A stretch of 64,000 nt of DNA from Paulownia fortunei (Eukaryota; Streptophyta; Magnoliopsida; Lamiales; Paulowniaceae), in assembly GCA_019321725.1 (NCBI GenBank), contig CM033111.1:10540001-10604000 (forward strand), written 5' to 3'. The notes under the pieces were generated by a model. It did no database searches, was not told the origin of the DNA, and saw only the letters and a program-made list of their open reading frames with translations. Below, piece after piece: positions 47,789 to 60,768 of the stretch. Positions within the stretch are counted from its first letter, which is position 1; every line of letters starts with the position of its first letter. A program made the translations under genes and the position numbers.

Positions 47789-48400
47789 ATGTCTTCACGA
47801 ACTTCATCTGAGCGTACTCATAGTACTTATAAATCCCAAATAAACTTGTTGTCGACTAGCTCTTTAACCTCGAGCTCCAGTTCGAGCTTTGAAGATGCTA
47901 CTAGGCTTCTACGTGGCCCAATTATCTCAGTAGGCTTCTACGTGGCCCCTAAAACTCTTGAACTTGTTCCCAAATGGAGCGAGGATAAGGAGAGCAATTA
48001 TGATGACTTTGATCTGACCATAAGGAGAGTAAACTTAGAATAATAGCTCCTTGGGCTGTAATTAGGGTTGGATGTATAAGATAGAAAAGCCTTGGTAACT
48101 AGGCATCTAATTTTCATCCTAAATGAATTTAGGATCATAATTCTCAGTCCAAATGATAAAATGCATGTGCCCCCCAATTGCTGTACTTTTCATGTCGCAA
48201 GCCTAGAAACCAGCCTTAGCTTTCCCTTGCCTAACTTAATAGAGCATATTATCTTAGGTTGGAATTGTCCCTAACTCAGCTTGTTCCCACTCTATCCCCC
48301 TATATTAGGATTCATTATCATGATGAGATATTTCTAACTAGAGCTGTTCAAATAATTTTAGACCCTGTATGTGACGACCTCAACTGAAATTGGTGAAAAA
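47789..48400 (+). pseudogene. Degenerate gypsy-type transposon gag-like region
   Basis: An ORF from the ATG at 47789 (MSSRTSSERTHSTYKSQ) has a Ser-rich start and an acidic stretch. The following frames contain ASLETSLSFPLPNLIEHII, which resembles the 'putative gypsy type transposon' domain pattern in which an aromatic or hydrophobic LxxPLxxFxxxLL core follows a Leu-rich stretch. Stops and frameshifts break it. The assignment is weak. Confidence 0.35.
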
Positions 48401-50665
48401 TGATTTTTCTCACTTCTTGGCCCAACTGTAAATTTTTACATCACCTTCATTCTTCCCTAGGTCCTTAGAAGGAATTTTTTTTATTTATAAAAGCACCAAC
48501 AAATCGACCTTGGGGGGGTTCAACGAGATTAGTGAAAAACCAAAACCTAGCCCCCTAAACTTAGGCAATATTACCTAGGATGACGACTTCATGCAGGGCA
48601 AGTTAACGCACCACTATTATAATGTTCTGAAACTTTTTGAAGACGAAATCTTAGTACACATTAAACTTAGCCCTAATACCTTTCATGTGACCCAATCCTA
48701 TGGTAACTCTACGATCTGTAAAGAACTCAATTTTATTTTCAACCGATATTGATTAAACCTAGTTTTTTTGTTCAGACAGGTTGTCTATTCAATGTTGGTG
48801 GAAAATAAAGTAAAATAGAAAAATGAGTAGTACAAATTTGTGAAGAGGGTTGGACAAGTGGAATGAGAGAAAGTAGTCGATTGACAAAAAAAAAGAGTAG
48901 AACCCTATAACCTAGCAAAGTCATTATCAATGAATTCCAAAGTAATTCTCAACTATCATGTGCGCTTTATTCCCATAAAGATTATAACAATTAGAAGACT
49001 CCTTACCTTAGGATTGGGATGATTAATACATCAGGCTAACACCGATGAAGAATGCAAGCCAAGCTGGAGCTTAGGTATTGATGTATTCCATCAAGAGAAG
49101 AGGTAGACTAGTAAGAAGGCCAACCACATAGGGAGAGTAAATCGAAAAACTCAATTTTTTGAAGAGGACCAATCTTCTATACTGCCCCTCTTACTCTCTC
49201 TCTCTCTATCATGCGAGAAACGCGAACAACTAAGCCACTATTTTTGTGGTGAAGGTTATACCTTAGAAAGTTAGTGAAGCTAAGATTTAGTTATATCCTG
49301 TGTGCTTTCGATTGAGTGACAACTTCGTCTCCTTCATTACCTTTTGTTTAACAAAAATAAAAAAAATATCCTCTATATGATGTCGATTCATCCACACTTT
49401 CTTTTCATGTAGAGAGGCTAATTGCTTGCTGGTTGAGAGTTGTGTGAGTGGTAATGTCCATGACAGATCCATGAGAAAGGCGGTGGATATCAATGGCCTT
49501 GTTGTACCTCACTCTCTTCTTCAATGGGGTTTGCTTCTTTTTTCTTAGGATAGTATGCTAATATGATCTTAATGAGGTGCGGGGCTTTGCATCTGACATT
49601 CATTGGGCTTTCTTTTTTAGGAGCAGGTCTCCTAATATTTTTGTGCAATAAATCTCTCTAGCCAAAGACTAGTGTTAGGTTGTCCCGTGGAGCTTTCAAA
49701 AAAGGGTAGGTAGTGGTGACCTTTTCACTTTTCTATGGACTGATACACATGCCGAATGCTCATATGGGAAAGTTGACCTTTGGGTTTGGTTGCTCCTAGA
49801 AATCCTTTCTTTCTTATCCACTTAGGGAGCTGAGGACACACCTGCATGTATTTCAAGTGATAGTTATAAGAATGGTGAGGAAGTTAACAATACCCAACAA
49901 TATTCAAGGATAGATGTAGACCTATTAGGTAGGACAACCATTCTGATCTTGGGAGGTGGCGACCATTCTCAAAAACTAATAAGACTGAGTTGAGAGAAAC
50001 CCTACGAGTCTTTGAAATAATAGGAAGGGCCCTTTATCTATTAATAGAGAGCAAAAAATGGGCTTTGCTCCCTTTACAACATGCAAAAAAAATAATAAAG
50101 ATTGTAAGTTAAACTGCTCATAAGAGTTCTACCTATAAAAGAGATCGTGAAAGCGGGGATCATAATTATACTCAATCCTATTCATGATCCTAAGTTTCTA
50201 GACACATCACACTTCAGCTCAGGTTGAGGCTGCCACTCTATCCTAAGATGGATTAAAGAAGAGTGGAGAGCCTTTTACTGAAGCTACTAGCACTTGCTAG
50301 GTCGTCAAGAATATCAGCACCATCATTGTTCCTTAATCTATCATGGCCCTAACTCCAATCTCTTCATCTGATCCCATAGCTTCATCCAAAGCTCCAAAAC
50401 TTCCAGTTTCATAAGAGGTGAGGCCTACTTACTCAACCTCCCAATAGAGAACGCGATGCTAGAGGTTTGGAGTGAATCGACATCTTATCCTGCTACCAAA
50501 TCCAAAGACAAGCACAAAAATAAGAAGTAAAAAGGTAAAGATAGGAGCTAGAGTAAGAGCAAGAGCAAGAGTAAGAGTCTAAAGATAAGGATTCTCAAGC
50601 CGTCCGAGCTAGTAAATAAGTTTGTATCGAGAAACCCTCTTAGGCAAGTAAAACTAATATTGTCA
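48401..50665. other. Unassigned degenerate sequence
   Basis: About 2.3 kb with no supported ORF. It contains a (CT)n run at about 49190-49206 and an imperfect 'agagcaag/agagtaag' repeat near 50548-50578. It may be the remains of the gypsy-like element whose gag-like start lies at 47789. Confidence 0.3.
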
Positions 50666-53514
50666 TGTTAGAGTAATGCCCAGCGAGCCAATTAGATTGG
50701 CCAGATTTGTACCTTATAATAGATAATCTTATTCAAAGTTTGTTAATTAAATGGCAATTTCTTTATCTTTAATTATTCTTATCAATTGGATAAAGTTCAT
50801 AGGTCATATATAGCTACATAGCATGGCCGTGCGTAGGATGACATTCATAGAATATGCCTTCATAGCTTTAGTTTTGAACTAGTTTTAAGTTAAAGTTTAT
50901 CGATATGGGACATCAATAAGCCTAATAAGACTTGTGCAACATGATGCATGCTCGAAAGAAGAATATCCCGCTTCATAGGTATCGGTGAAAAGACACTAGT
51001 GCATGTGTGTGGGTACTTATAGGGAATAAGTACACTAAACAAATTCGCCTAGTTATTCCTAATTGAAAATGTTGTTTGTCGAATGAGAATTCCCTAGTAA
51101 CAATAGTGAAGAATTAGTCCACAAACTTGAGGCTTCATTGTAATCTTGTGCATGACATATGTTGCACTTTGATATATTTTTCAATTATTTAACAATCACA
51201 AGGGAAATATGTTAGATGTAATATTGTTGTGTATGGAGGTTAATGAATGACCATAATGGACCCGTCACCTGTCTAGCTGAATAGGTGAATCTCATATAAT
51301 TTTTCATAGTTATTGACTTAGAATACCTTGGCCAAGGGAAGTTGAATATTAGACGAGGTTTTTCAAATGATTAATCAAGAAGTTAATAGGATAAGGATTG
51401 GAATCATTGTTATTAAGTCAAATAGAATTTTGACGAACAATCCATGTCTTAGACTTAATCGAAAGATGAGGACATTGAAGGGTTGTACTTATATGGTACT
51501 CATAATAATATATAAGTCTATTATTTATTCCCCTAAGATTAGTAGTCATGATGCGCCCTAGGTGCTCTCCATGACTTGTGAATTTTTGAAATTAAGAAAT
51601 TAATTCTAAGATGATTAATTAATAGGAATAATAATTATTCAGTTAAGTCGCAAGAGTTGCGAGCCTATTGCTAGTTTAGTTGTGAACATAACACACAAAA
51701 TTAAAAAGTCCACTTCTATCTAAAAGGCAATCAAACGAGTTAGATTAAATTAATTAATTAGAGCCTAAATTAATTTGAGGAGTTAAATTAATTTATTCAA
51801 TTAAATAATATTTAATTAGACCTAATAAGATCAGAGGCTCAAGGGATGTTGATTAATTAATTAAATGGATCAATAGCGAATAGTTGGTCGAGTCCTCTCT
51901 TTTGGCATGTTAAATTAATTGAACTAATTAAATGATATGATTATTTAATTGAGCCTAGTATGATTAGTAATCCAAGACCATTTAATGAATTAATTTGATT
52001 AATTAATTAATATCGACTTATTTAATTGATCGTAATCAATTAAATTAGACTTAATTATTTAATTAGAGTGCAAGCACATGACATGATGGGCTCGTTTGGA
52101 GGCTCAACAATTGTGCATTTTTTGTTTGGGAATCAAAATCTAGATTTTTGCATGTAATTATGAAATTATTTAAAATTATCTATGTGAAAAAAAATTCACA
52201 GCTATCGCTCGCCGCCACGAGAGTTGTGATGGTGGACTACCATGTGATTGCCCAAGCAGTTCGGTTAGCGTGGCTAACAATTGGGGCTACCATGGGTAGC
52301 GCCAACATATAGAACAACAATATTGGGCATACAACTAATGCTACCAAGTTGTTCTGTCGCACACATCTAGCGGACACTTGGCCTGTGTATGAGCATAAGC
52401 CATCCGGTGGGATGATAGAGCCTGCACACCACAGCTTATCGGGGCGTGCTGGGCAACAACCCAATACAAGCCGACATGCATGCAGGCAAATTGCCTGAAA
52501 ACTTGTTGTGGACGCACATGAGGCAGTCAACGAGAGCGTGCAAAAGTTTTAAGGGATGTTTGTTTGTGTTTTCAATGAGAATTTTCATTTTCAGCATTTT
52601 CATTGAGCATTTGATTTTGTATTGATTTCTATATGAAAAATAAAAATATGTTTGGATAAATGAATAGAAATGAGATAATATATAAAGTTTAGAAATGAGA
52701 ATATGTTCGATGGAGTATATTGTTTTACATGAAAAGACACGATAAAATTGGAATTGTGTTTGGTTTTGCATTTTGAATGGTACCATTTCCATAATTTATG
52801 TATATAATGTGTAAAGTTTGTAGTGGTGGGCTCTATTTTAAATATTTGATTTGGATATAAGAATTTATTAGAATGATTTGAAGGTGGTGGTCCCATTAGA
52901 ATGATCTAGTTTAAAAATAATAGTATATTAGTTAAATAATATTAACAGTGGTAGGATCTACTTTAAATACTTAATTTAAATTTGATAATTTATTAAGATA
53001 ATTTGTAGGTGGGGTTCCTATTGTAATGATGTAATATGAAAATAGTAACATATTAATTAGATGCAAGTGACAGTGGTGGATCCCAATAGTGTAATATAGG
53101 GTTTGAAATTGAAAATCTAGGGTTGGGAAGTATTTTTGGATGAAGAGAAGATGAAATGGGCCATTTCCACTTAGATTGATCCAAATAAACATGATTTTTG
53201 ATTCTGGCATAGTATAGAATTGAAAAACGGGCTTTGAGAATGGTAACAAACGTCCCTTAATTTTTTGGAATTTTTAAAAGTAATTTCATATTTTTAATTT
53301 ATGGAAAAAAAAATTCATAAAAAATTGAGAGTATAATCCCAAACTAGAAAATAGAAATTAAATGGATGGTAAATTTATGTGCTTTAAATTATCATGTGAT
53401 GATTAAATTTTAAGCATGTTGTGAATGTTGGATGATTATTAGGTCTTGACCAATCTTATTAGATTAGGATTAAAGTGATGAAAGTAAGTTTTGTCGAGCT
53501 CGCTCGGCCCTGGG
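50666..53514 (+). repeat. Copia LTR, plus orientation, interrupted by a 704-bp element
   Basis: It begins TGTTAGAGTAATGCCC and aligns for at least 1.3 kb with the opposite-strand LTR of copia E (which begins TGTTAGAGTAGTGCCC at 57637). Shared words include 'catagaatatgcct', 'attgaaaatgttg' and the later 'cctaataagat'. The sequence after about 52100 no longer matches, includes a GC-richer part (about 52200-52540), and holds the TTAA-flanked element. No PPT or primer site was found beside it, so it may be a solo or truncated LTR. The right limit is uncertain. Confidence 0.6.
52553..53256. mobile_element. 704-bp non-autonomous element with TTAA flanks
   Basis: Terminal inverted repeats GGGATGTTTGTT and AACAAACGTCCC (one mismatch) enclose 704 bp. 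The four bases TTAA occur on both sides (52549-52552 and 53257-53260). TTAA duplications are typical of piggyBac-like elements, but the terminal sequence also resembles PIF-type MITEs, so the superfamily is open. Small ORFs inside it lack family features. Confidence 0.65.
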
Positions 53515-54704
53515 TGTTAGGTTCACATGATCCCGGGGTATGCGTAGTGAAAAATAAAATTTTAAAATAAATATGCCATAACAATTACAACATTACCCCG
53601 AATCCGCTGCGATTTTAATAATCTCATAAAATAATATTTCGATTTATACCTTTAAGCACTCCAATTATCGTAGGGTTTGAAGTAAACAATTGGTAGCCCT
53701 TTTCTGAATTCCGGTTCATAGAGATCCAAGTGTCCCCCCTTTAAAGTAGTCCACACGTTGAGTAGGAACACGGAATTTGAACTCCGCTAGCAATCCAAAT
53801 TCTTTAACCTAGTTTTGGAGTGAATTTAGTGAATATTAATTCTTATTATCAACTTGTGATAAAAGAATTAATACTTAAACAAAAGGGTGGGATTTTTGGT
53901 TGAAAAAAAGATTGAAGAAGAAAATAGTTTTCTCACAAATTTATTTCTTAATGGCTGAAATTTGGAGAATTATAACCCTTTAATTTTTCGGCCCTTTGTT
54001 ATTTATAATGGGGTTTAAAAATTCCAAGAGTCCCACTTTGGTATTTTTTGCCTCCTTTTTATTGGTTAAAAGATTTTTGGTTGATTCCAAATCTTTCTAA
54101 AAAAATTCAACTCTATCTCTTTTATCTTCCAAATATATATAGAGACTTCCAAAAATATCAAATTCTTTTAGCCCAAACTCAATTAATTAATTTCGTCTAA
54201 CCCACTTAAACAAATCATGCCCAATTAAATAATTTACTTATTTAATTAAGTAAATTAATTTTATAATTAAATTAATTTATGGTCTACACAATTAATTTGA
54301 TCCAATCAAATAATTATTTCAACCAATTGGACTTTCTAATCTTATTAGGTTCAATTAAATAATTCAATTATTTAATTGAATAATTAATTCAATTCTTTGA
54401 ATTAATTTAAGCCCCAATTAATTAATCTCCATTAATTAATTGGATTCAAATCTTTAGATCAATTTCTAAGTTAGAAATATTCCATCTCAAATTCTGTGTT
54501 GCCTTTTAGGTTCATAACTTAGCTAGCACTAGGCTTGCAATATTTTTAACTTATGAATAATAATTATTCTAATTAATTAATCCAATTAATTTATCTGCTT
54601 GAAATTTAATCCTTAATTTCAAAAACCTCACAAGTTATGAAAAATACCTAACAAGTGTATCATGACTACCTAGTTTTAGGTGAATTAGCGTGTGAACCTA
54701 TTTC

Positions 54705-56784
54705 TAGGAGTGATCATGGTGTGATTTTGCGGGTTTTTTCATGAATTTCAAATCAAATTGTCATATGCGGTTTTGTTGAAAAATAATTTCAAATTGCGGT
54801 TTTATCAAATAAAACAAAAGTGCGATTTTAAGCGATTACGGGCGGTTTGGCGGTTTTTATTGTGAAATTTCATGAACGCAAGTGCATGTTATCGCATACA
54901 AGTAATAAAGTGATGAATAAATTATCATTCCCATGAGCATTGTTGAATTATTAAGTTCCGAAATTATGTTAACTCTAATTTTATTTGAATAAACAAAAAT
55001 GAGTTTTTATGATTATAAACTAAGTATATCTAAACTAACTAGTGATCAAAATTAACTAATGATGAAATTCAAAAACTTAAAATCTTAGGGTTATGATTTC
55101 ACCGTAATTAATTCTAATTGAATAATTCATTTTATCAATCTCTATTTAATTCCAAGTGATAGTCGAGAATCCCTAAATTATCTACTAGCCTCTCCCAATG
55201 TCTAATGAAAATACCATCAATTGCTAACTCACTATATTCCTATGTGAATTACAACAATCAATAATTCATTTAGTTGTATGAATCTCCAACAAGACTAAAC
55301 AAACCATGCAAGTATATTCATATCTCACATGCAATTTATGATTCTCTACATATAGAACTAGACATATATATCATCTCTTTGGTCAATATGATTAGCAAAT
55401 TATTCAATTAGTGGCCAAATAATTGAAAATATTAAGAACAATATAGAAAAATCAACTTGAAGATAAATTGAGAATTGAATTGATAAAAATATTAAACACA
55501 TTCTAATTAGATTACATCACAACCCTAAAACAAAAAATTAGTTCATGATGATAAAAATGAAAGATAATTTAACAATATCCATGAACATAATTAATGAGAA
55601 AAGAAGGAACATGAAATAAAACTTGGAAGATGATGAGTTTCTTCCCTTCTAGATGTCTTCTTTTCAAATCTTGGAAGAATTCTCTTATCTTCTTCTTCTT
55701 CCTCCTTTTTTCTTGGCTTGTTTTCTCTTCTCTCCCTCTCTCCTTCTCTAAAAAGAAATCTGATTTCTTCACCCTTTGAAGCTTTTGAATTGTTGAAAGT
55801 CACATGGGAGATACCTTAAAGAGGTCAAAATGATGATTTTGCCCTTACTTGTCCACCCAGCAGCGTCTAGGCGTTGCCCATTCTGTCCAAGGCAGTACTT
55901 GCAGCGCCTAGGCGCAGCACCTGCTGCCCAAAATTTGTATCTACAGTATTTAAAACCTCTTTCAACTGATGTTTCACCACTTTCAAGGTATAATTGAATT
56001 TTTGTGTCTTCATATTAATTATATCTCTATGTCTTGGCTTTCTATAGGCACTTGAATAAACTCAATATAAAATCTATAAAAAGAGTTATGCCTATAATAC
56101 CAAGATGTGTCATACCAAAAATTTTCAGTCAAGTATAAACTATTTAACCCAATTTTTCTCATTGAAATAAAAATAACTGGATTTCATGGTAAACATAAAA
56201 GTTATAGAACTATCTCTTATCTTTCCAATGGTTCAATAAATAAATCAAAATGATATTGGAGCAAAATGTTATGATTGAAATACGAACACTGCCCTTAATA
56301 GCACCAAAAAGTGGATTATTCAAAATTTTAACCAAGGTTTATGTTTCTTTCCATTTTCTTCTCATTTTGCCATTACCTAAAATATATCAAAATAAATGCA
56401 TAAAAATTAACATAAACACTCGAAAATTAATCAAAAAGTTAAGTAAATGGTACTCAATTAATGGGTATAAAATCCACTTATCAATGGTTGTTGCTCTTAT
56501 TTTTTATCTTAAGTCTTAAAATTGAGAGATGTGAGTTGAAAAAAAGAATAATCAGTTTAATTATTAAGATTTTATATAATAGGTTAATTATAAAATTACT
56601 CTTTTAATGTATAAATAAGCAGTTCAATTTTTTACGATTTTTTTATCTCCCAAGCCGCCACCACACTGCTAAAATGGTGCGGTTTTTGTTTTGTATTTTA
56701 AATCGTGGTTTTTGTGATAAATCAATATTAATGGTGCGGTACGGGATAGTTCGGGTAGTTTTTTTAAAATTATGATCACCCCTA
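54705..56784. mobile_element. hAT-like non-autonomous element, with an LTR nested inside
   Basis: Ends TAGGAGTGATCAT and ATGATCACCCCTA form 13-bp inverted repeats with one mismatch. Flanks CCTATTTC and CCTATTTT (54697-54704, 56785-56792) are an 8-bp duplication with one difference, the size used by hAT elements. GCGGTTT-type words recur in both subterminal parts. About 1.6 kb of the interior belongs to a nested LTR. No transposase was found. Confidence 0.75.
54880..56483 (-). repeat. Athila-like LTR nested in the hAT-like element
   Basis: On the minus strand it begins TGATAAGTGG at 56483, as Athila-type LTRs in this window do, and ends near 54880 with a block containing 'caagtaataaagtgatga', close to the LTR end of element C. 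It contains a GCGCCTAGGCGC palindrome at about 55905. No internal region or second LTR is present, so it is probably a solo LTR. The left limit is approximate and no TSD was confirmed. Confidence 0.6.
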
Positions 56785-57637
56785 CCTATTTTAATTACGA
56801 GTAACATACACGTAAGGTCCTTCTATCATTTAATCTCCTGATTGAGTTTAGGTCATAGATTAATAGCCAAAATCCTAATTTCTCAATAACTATAATTCCA
56901 TTTCAAGTTCTAATGACTCATGACGAATTGTTAGAAAATGTCGTCTAACATTCATCCCACCTTGGCCAAGGACTTATGAGTCATGAACTATAAAAATATA
57001 GAAGATTCACTTGTTCTGCCAGACAAGTGACGAATCCTTTGTTGGCTATTTATTAACCTCGATACATATCAATGTAATATCCAACGTACCTATTTTATGA
57101 TTGTCAAGCAATTACAAGATGCATAAAAATGGAACACGATATGTACAAGGCTACCATGGTGCCTCAAGTCCAAGGATTAATCATGTACTATTGTAACATG
57201 AACATTCTTATTTCGACAAGCAACATTTTCAATTAAGAATTTTCACTGGGCCTATTCAGCGTACTTGTTTTCTAAAGCACCCGCATACATGTACTAGCAT
57301 CACTATGTCAATGTCCATAGAGCAATACATCCTTCTCATGCAAGCATGCATCGTATGCGCGAGTTTATTGGGTTATTCGATATTTCATCTCAAAAAGTCC
57401 TCGACTCAAAACTAATTTAAGACGAAAGTTATAGAGGCATATTCTATGATCACCATCAAATACGTGACCTTGCCTCATAGCTAAGTTTGATCTAGGGACT
57501 TTATATAATTACAATTTGTAATTAAAGATAAAAGAAATTTGTTTATTTTATTAATATAATATGAAAATATTATTTTAAAAAATAAAAGAGTATAATAGAT
57601 GCCTAATCTAATTGGCACACCGGGCACTACTCTAACA

Positions 57638-57648
57638 ATCTCCCACTT
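57638..57648 (-). other. Polypurine tract of copia element E
   Basis: The minus strand reads AAGTGGGAGAT directly before the LTR start TGTTAG. Confidence 0.7.
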
Positions 57649-60480
57649 GACCAAGTGCTAATTGCCCATGTACTTCAGGCCCATCTTCTTAAGATATTCG
57701 TTAAATACCTTCTATGCTAGGGGTTTGGTTAGTGGGTCTGCTATATTTTCTGTCGAAGCGACTCTATCCACTATAACGTCACCTCTATCAATAATTTCTC
57801 TAATCAGGTGGTATCGCCTCATAATGTGCTTAGATCTTTGATGAGATCTTAGTTCTTTTGATTGTGTAATAGCTCTATTGTTGTCACAGTATATCAATAT
57901 ATGATTAACAATGGATGAAACTATACCCAACTCCTGGATGAAGATCCTCATCTAAACAGCTTCATTTGTTGCATCATATGCAATAATATATTCAGCCTTG
58001 GTGGTAAAATCCACGACCATCTCCTGCTTAAAACTCTTCCCGCTAACTGTACCACCATTTATCGTGAATATATATCCGGGCATAGACTTTGAATCATTTA
58101 TATCAGACTGAAAACTAGAATCAGTATAGCCTTCTAGTTTTAGTTCTCTAGAGCCATATACAAGAAAGATATCCTTAGTTCTTCTCAAATACTTGAGGAT
58201 ATCTTTACGGCCTTCTAACATTCCTCACTTAGATTGGATTGATATCTTCTCGTGACACTCAAAGCATATGCGACTTTAGGCCTCGTACATAGCATACCAA
58301 ATATTATGCTCCAAATGGTAGATGCATAAGGTATGTGAGTCATCACTTTCCTCTCCTTAGGAATCTTTGAGACATAGCCCTTGAGAGAGAAATAACATGA
58401 CTCATTGGCAAGAATCCTCATCTATATTCCTCTATACTATACCTCTTTAGCATTTTGTCTATTTACATGGATTGGGATAGTCTGATCATCCTTCTAGACC
58501 TATCTCTATGGATCTTTATTCTCAGAATAAAGAATGCTTCTCCTAAATCCTTCATGGAGAATTGGTTAGACAACCAAGTCTTAGTTGACTGCAACATCCC
58601 TACATCATTTCTAATGAGTAGAATATCATTAACATATAGCACAATAAATACCTCTGCGCTCCCACTAACCTACTTGTAGATACAAGGTTCATCTGGGTTC
58701 TTATGGAAATCAAACAATTTGATTACCTCATCAAGTTGAATGTTCCAGTTTCGGGAAGCCTACTTGAGTCCATAAATGGATCTACGGAGCTTGCAAACCT
58801 TTTGTTCACTCCCTCTAGTTTTGAGCTTTTTAGATACCTCATATAGATCTCTTCCTTAATATTTCCATTAAGAAAAGTAGTCTTCACATCTATATGTCAT
58901 ATCTCATAGTCATAATACACTGATATGGCTAGCAGTACCATGATGGATATAAGCATTGCTACTGGCAAAAAGGTTTTCTCATAATCAATTTCTTACTTCT
59001 GAGTATAACCTTTTGCAACCAGTCGTGCTTTGTAAGTCACTACCTCTCCTTTCAAATCTCCTAGGAGGTTATGTGTTCGAAGGCCCAACTTCAGCTAGTT
59101 GTCCTGTTATTGTGTCTGTTGGGAGGTTCTGTGATATTTGAATTTCTTCAAGTTCCATGACTGCACAATTTTTATCTAATAGAAACTCCTCCTCTAAAAA
59201 GGTGGCATTCCTCGAAACATTTCTCAAAAAAAACACCTTTTGTTCCAAGGAGTCGTACAAATAGTATCTAATGAATCCCTTTGCATACCCCATGAATTAC
59301 AATCTGGATCTCATATCCAAATTATCTCCCACTTGCTCCTTCACGTAAGCAGCACACCCCCATACCTTAAGGTATTTGTAAAATGGTGGTTTCCTACACC
59401 ACATCTTATATGGTATTTTGGGTACCAATTTTGATGGCACTCTATTTAATAGATATGCCGCCTTAGAATGAGAGAAGAAGTCTAGTGAAACTCATCATCG
59501 ATCGAACCATGTCTAATAAGGTTCGATACCTATGCTCCATAACTCTATTGAATTGAGGAGTAGGAGAAGGGGTCCACTGAGAGAGAATCTCATTCTCTTT
59601 TAGATAATTAAGAAACTCCTCCTCATCTGATCAAGGAGCCTTGATACTTAGGTAGTCTATTTTTCCACCTCAAATATGACATCTTTAAACTTTTCAAATA
59701 CTTCAGATTTGTACCTCAAAAGGTAAACATAACCATATCTAGAAAAGTTATCGGTAAAGGTTATGAAGTAGTGATTGTTCCTACGAGCACTAACATTTAG
59801 TGGCCTGTATACATTCGAGTGGATCAAATCCAATAAATTTTTTGGCTTACTCCACTTGTCCAACAAATGGTGATTTGGTCATTTTTCGTTTGAGACATGA
59901 CTCACATGTTAACATTCCTTGCTTTTTCAAAAGATCAAGTAATTGAGTTAACTTATGAATTCTCTTCTCAGAGATGTGACCTAATCTAGCATGTCATAAG
60001 AGTTGGGAATTATGATTATCTAATTTCCTTTTATTTCATTAAATGTGGAAAAAGGAGTTATGGAGAGTAATAGAATATAAACCATTCATCACTATGCCAG
60101 AGGTAATCAAAGCCGAATCTCTAAAAATGGACAGTTTCCATGTTTTATTGAAAAAGTAAAACCTTTTCCATCCAAAGCAGGAATGGAGATAATGTTCTTA
60201 ACTATCTCTGGAATATAAAGATAATTATTTAAAACTAAAACAACTCCATTTTCAAAGCTAAGTTAACACTTTCTATGGCTAATGCAGCAACCTTTGCTCC
60301 ATTTCCCTATTGCAGCATCACCTCTCTTCTATTTTACTTCCTACTTCTTGTCATCACCAGCATATCATTGCAAAGATGAGACCCAAAGCCGGTATCTAAT
60401 ACCCAAGAAGTATCATTAACTGATAAGTTAACTTCAACAAAATAAATACCTGAACTCTTTAGACTTGCAAGGTACTTCTT
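57649..60480 (-). pseudogene. Copia element E: integrase, RT and RNase H remnants
   Basis: Order from right to left is integrase, RT, RNase H, as in Ty1/copia. The integrase piece at 59657-59866 reads IHSNVYRPLNV where active copies have Asp in place of Asn. The RT active site at 58625-58636 reads YVND, so one catalytic Asp is lost. RNase H spans about 57712-58221 with TKAEYIIA and the terminal NIADPLTKPL. Several stops and frameshifts. No function is expected. Confidence 0.87.
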
Positions 60481-60768
60481 GTAGTTTTTTTTCTAATGCT
60501 CAGGTTTGCAACAGTAGTGGCACTTGTCATCATTCTTATTGGAACTTTTGGAGATGACACCAGTTGCCTTTATGCCTTTGGACTTTGAGGAATGCTTTTC
60601 TCTCCCCTTCTTCCACTTAGGTTTTGTAGCCTTTGAGTTGGATGAGTATCCAACAAGCATGATCGACTTGTCCTTTTTCATAATGGACTTAGCTGTCTTT
60701 AGTAATAAATATCTTTCACTATTTTATTTGAATTCCATCAACCTTAATTGCAATTCAAGAAACCATAT
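60481..60768 (-). pseudogene. Copia element E: gag zinc-knuckle remnant
   Basis: A short minus-strand frame with a Lys/Ser-rich basic stretch and CHYCCKPEH, a zinc-knuckle remnant typical of copia Gag. The frame continues to the edge of insertion H at 60768 and resumes at 63183. Confidence 0.72.

Larger units (their letters stand above)
53515..57637 (-). repeat. 3' LTR of copia element E, interrupted by a hAT-like element
   Basis: Minus-strand LTR starting TGTTAGAG at 57637 and ending CCTAACA at 53515, with matching 6-bp terminal inverted repeats. Removing the insertion at 54705-56784 and one TSD copy leaves about 2,035 bp. It abuts a PPT and copia RNase H sequence to the right, so it is the 3' LTR of element E. 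The 5' LTR lies outside the window. Confidence 0.8.

Noticed and set aside
52237..52530. 97-residue Cys-rich minus-strand ORF
   Set aside because: Located in a GC-richer part of a copia-LTR-like region, with no domain or support.
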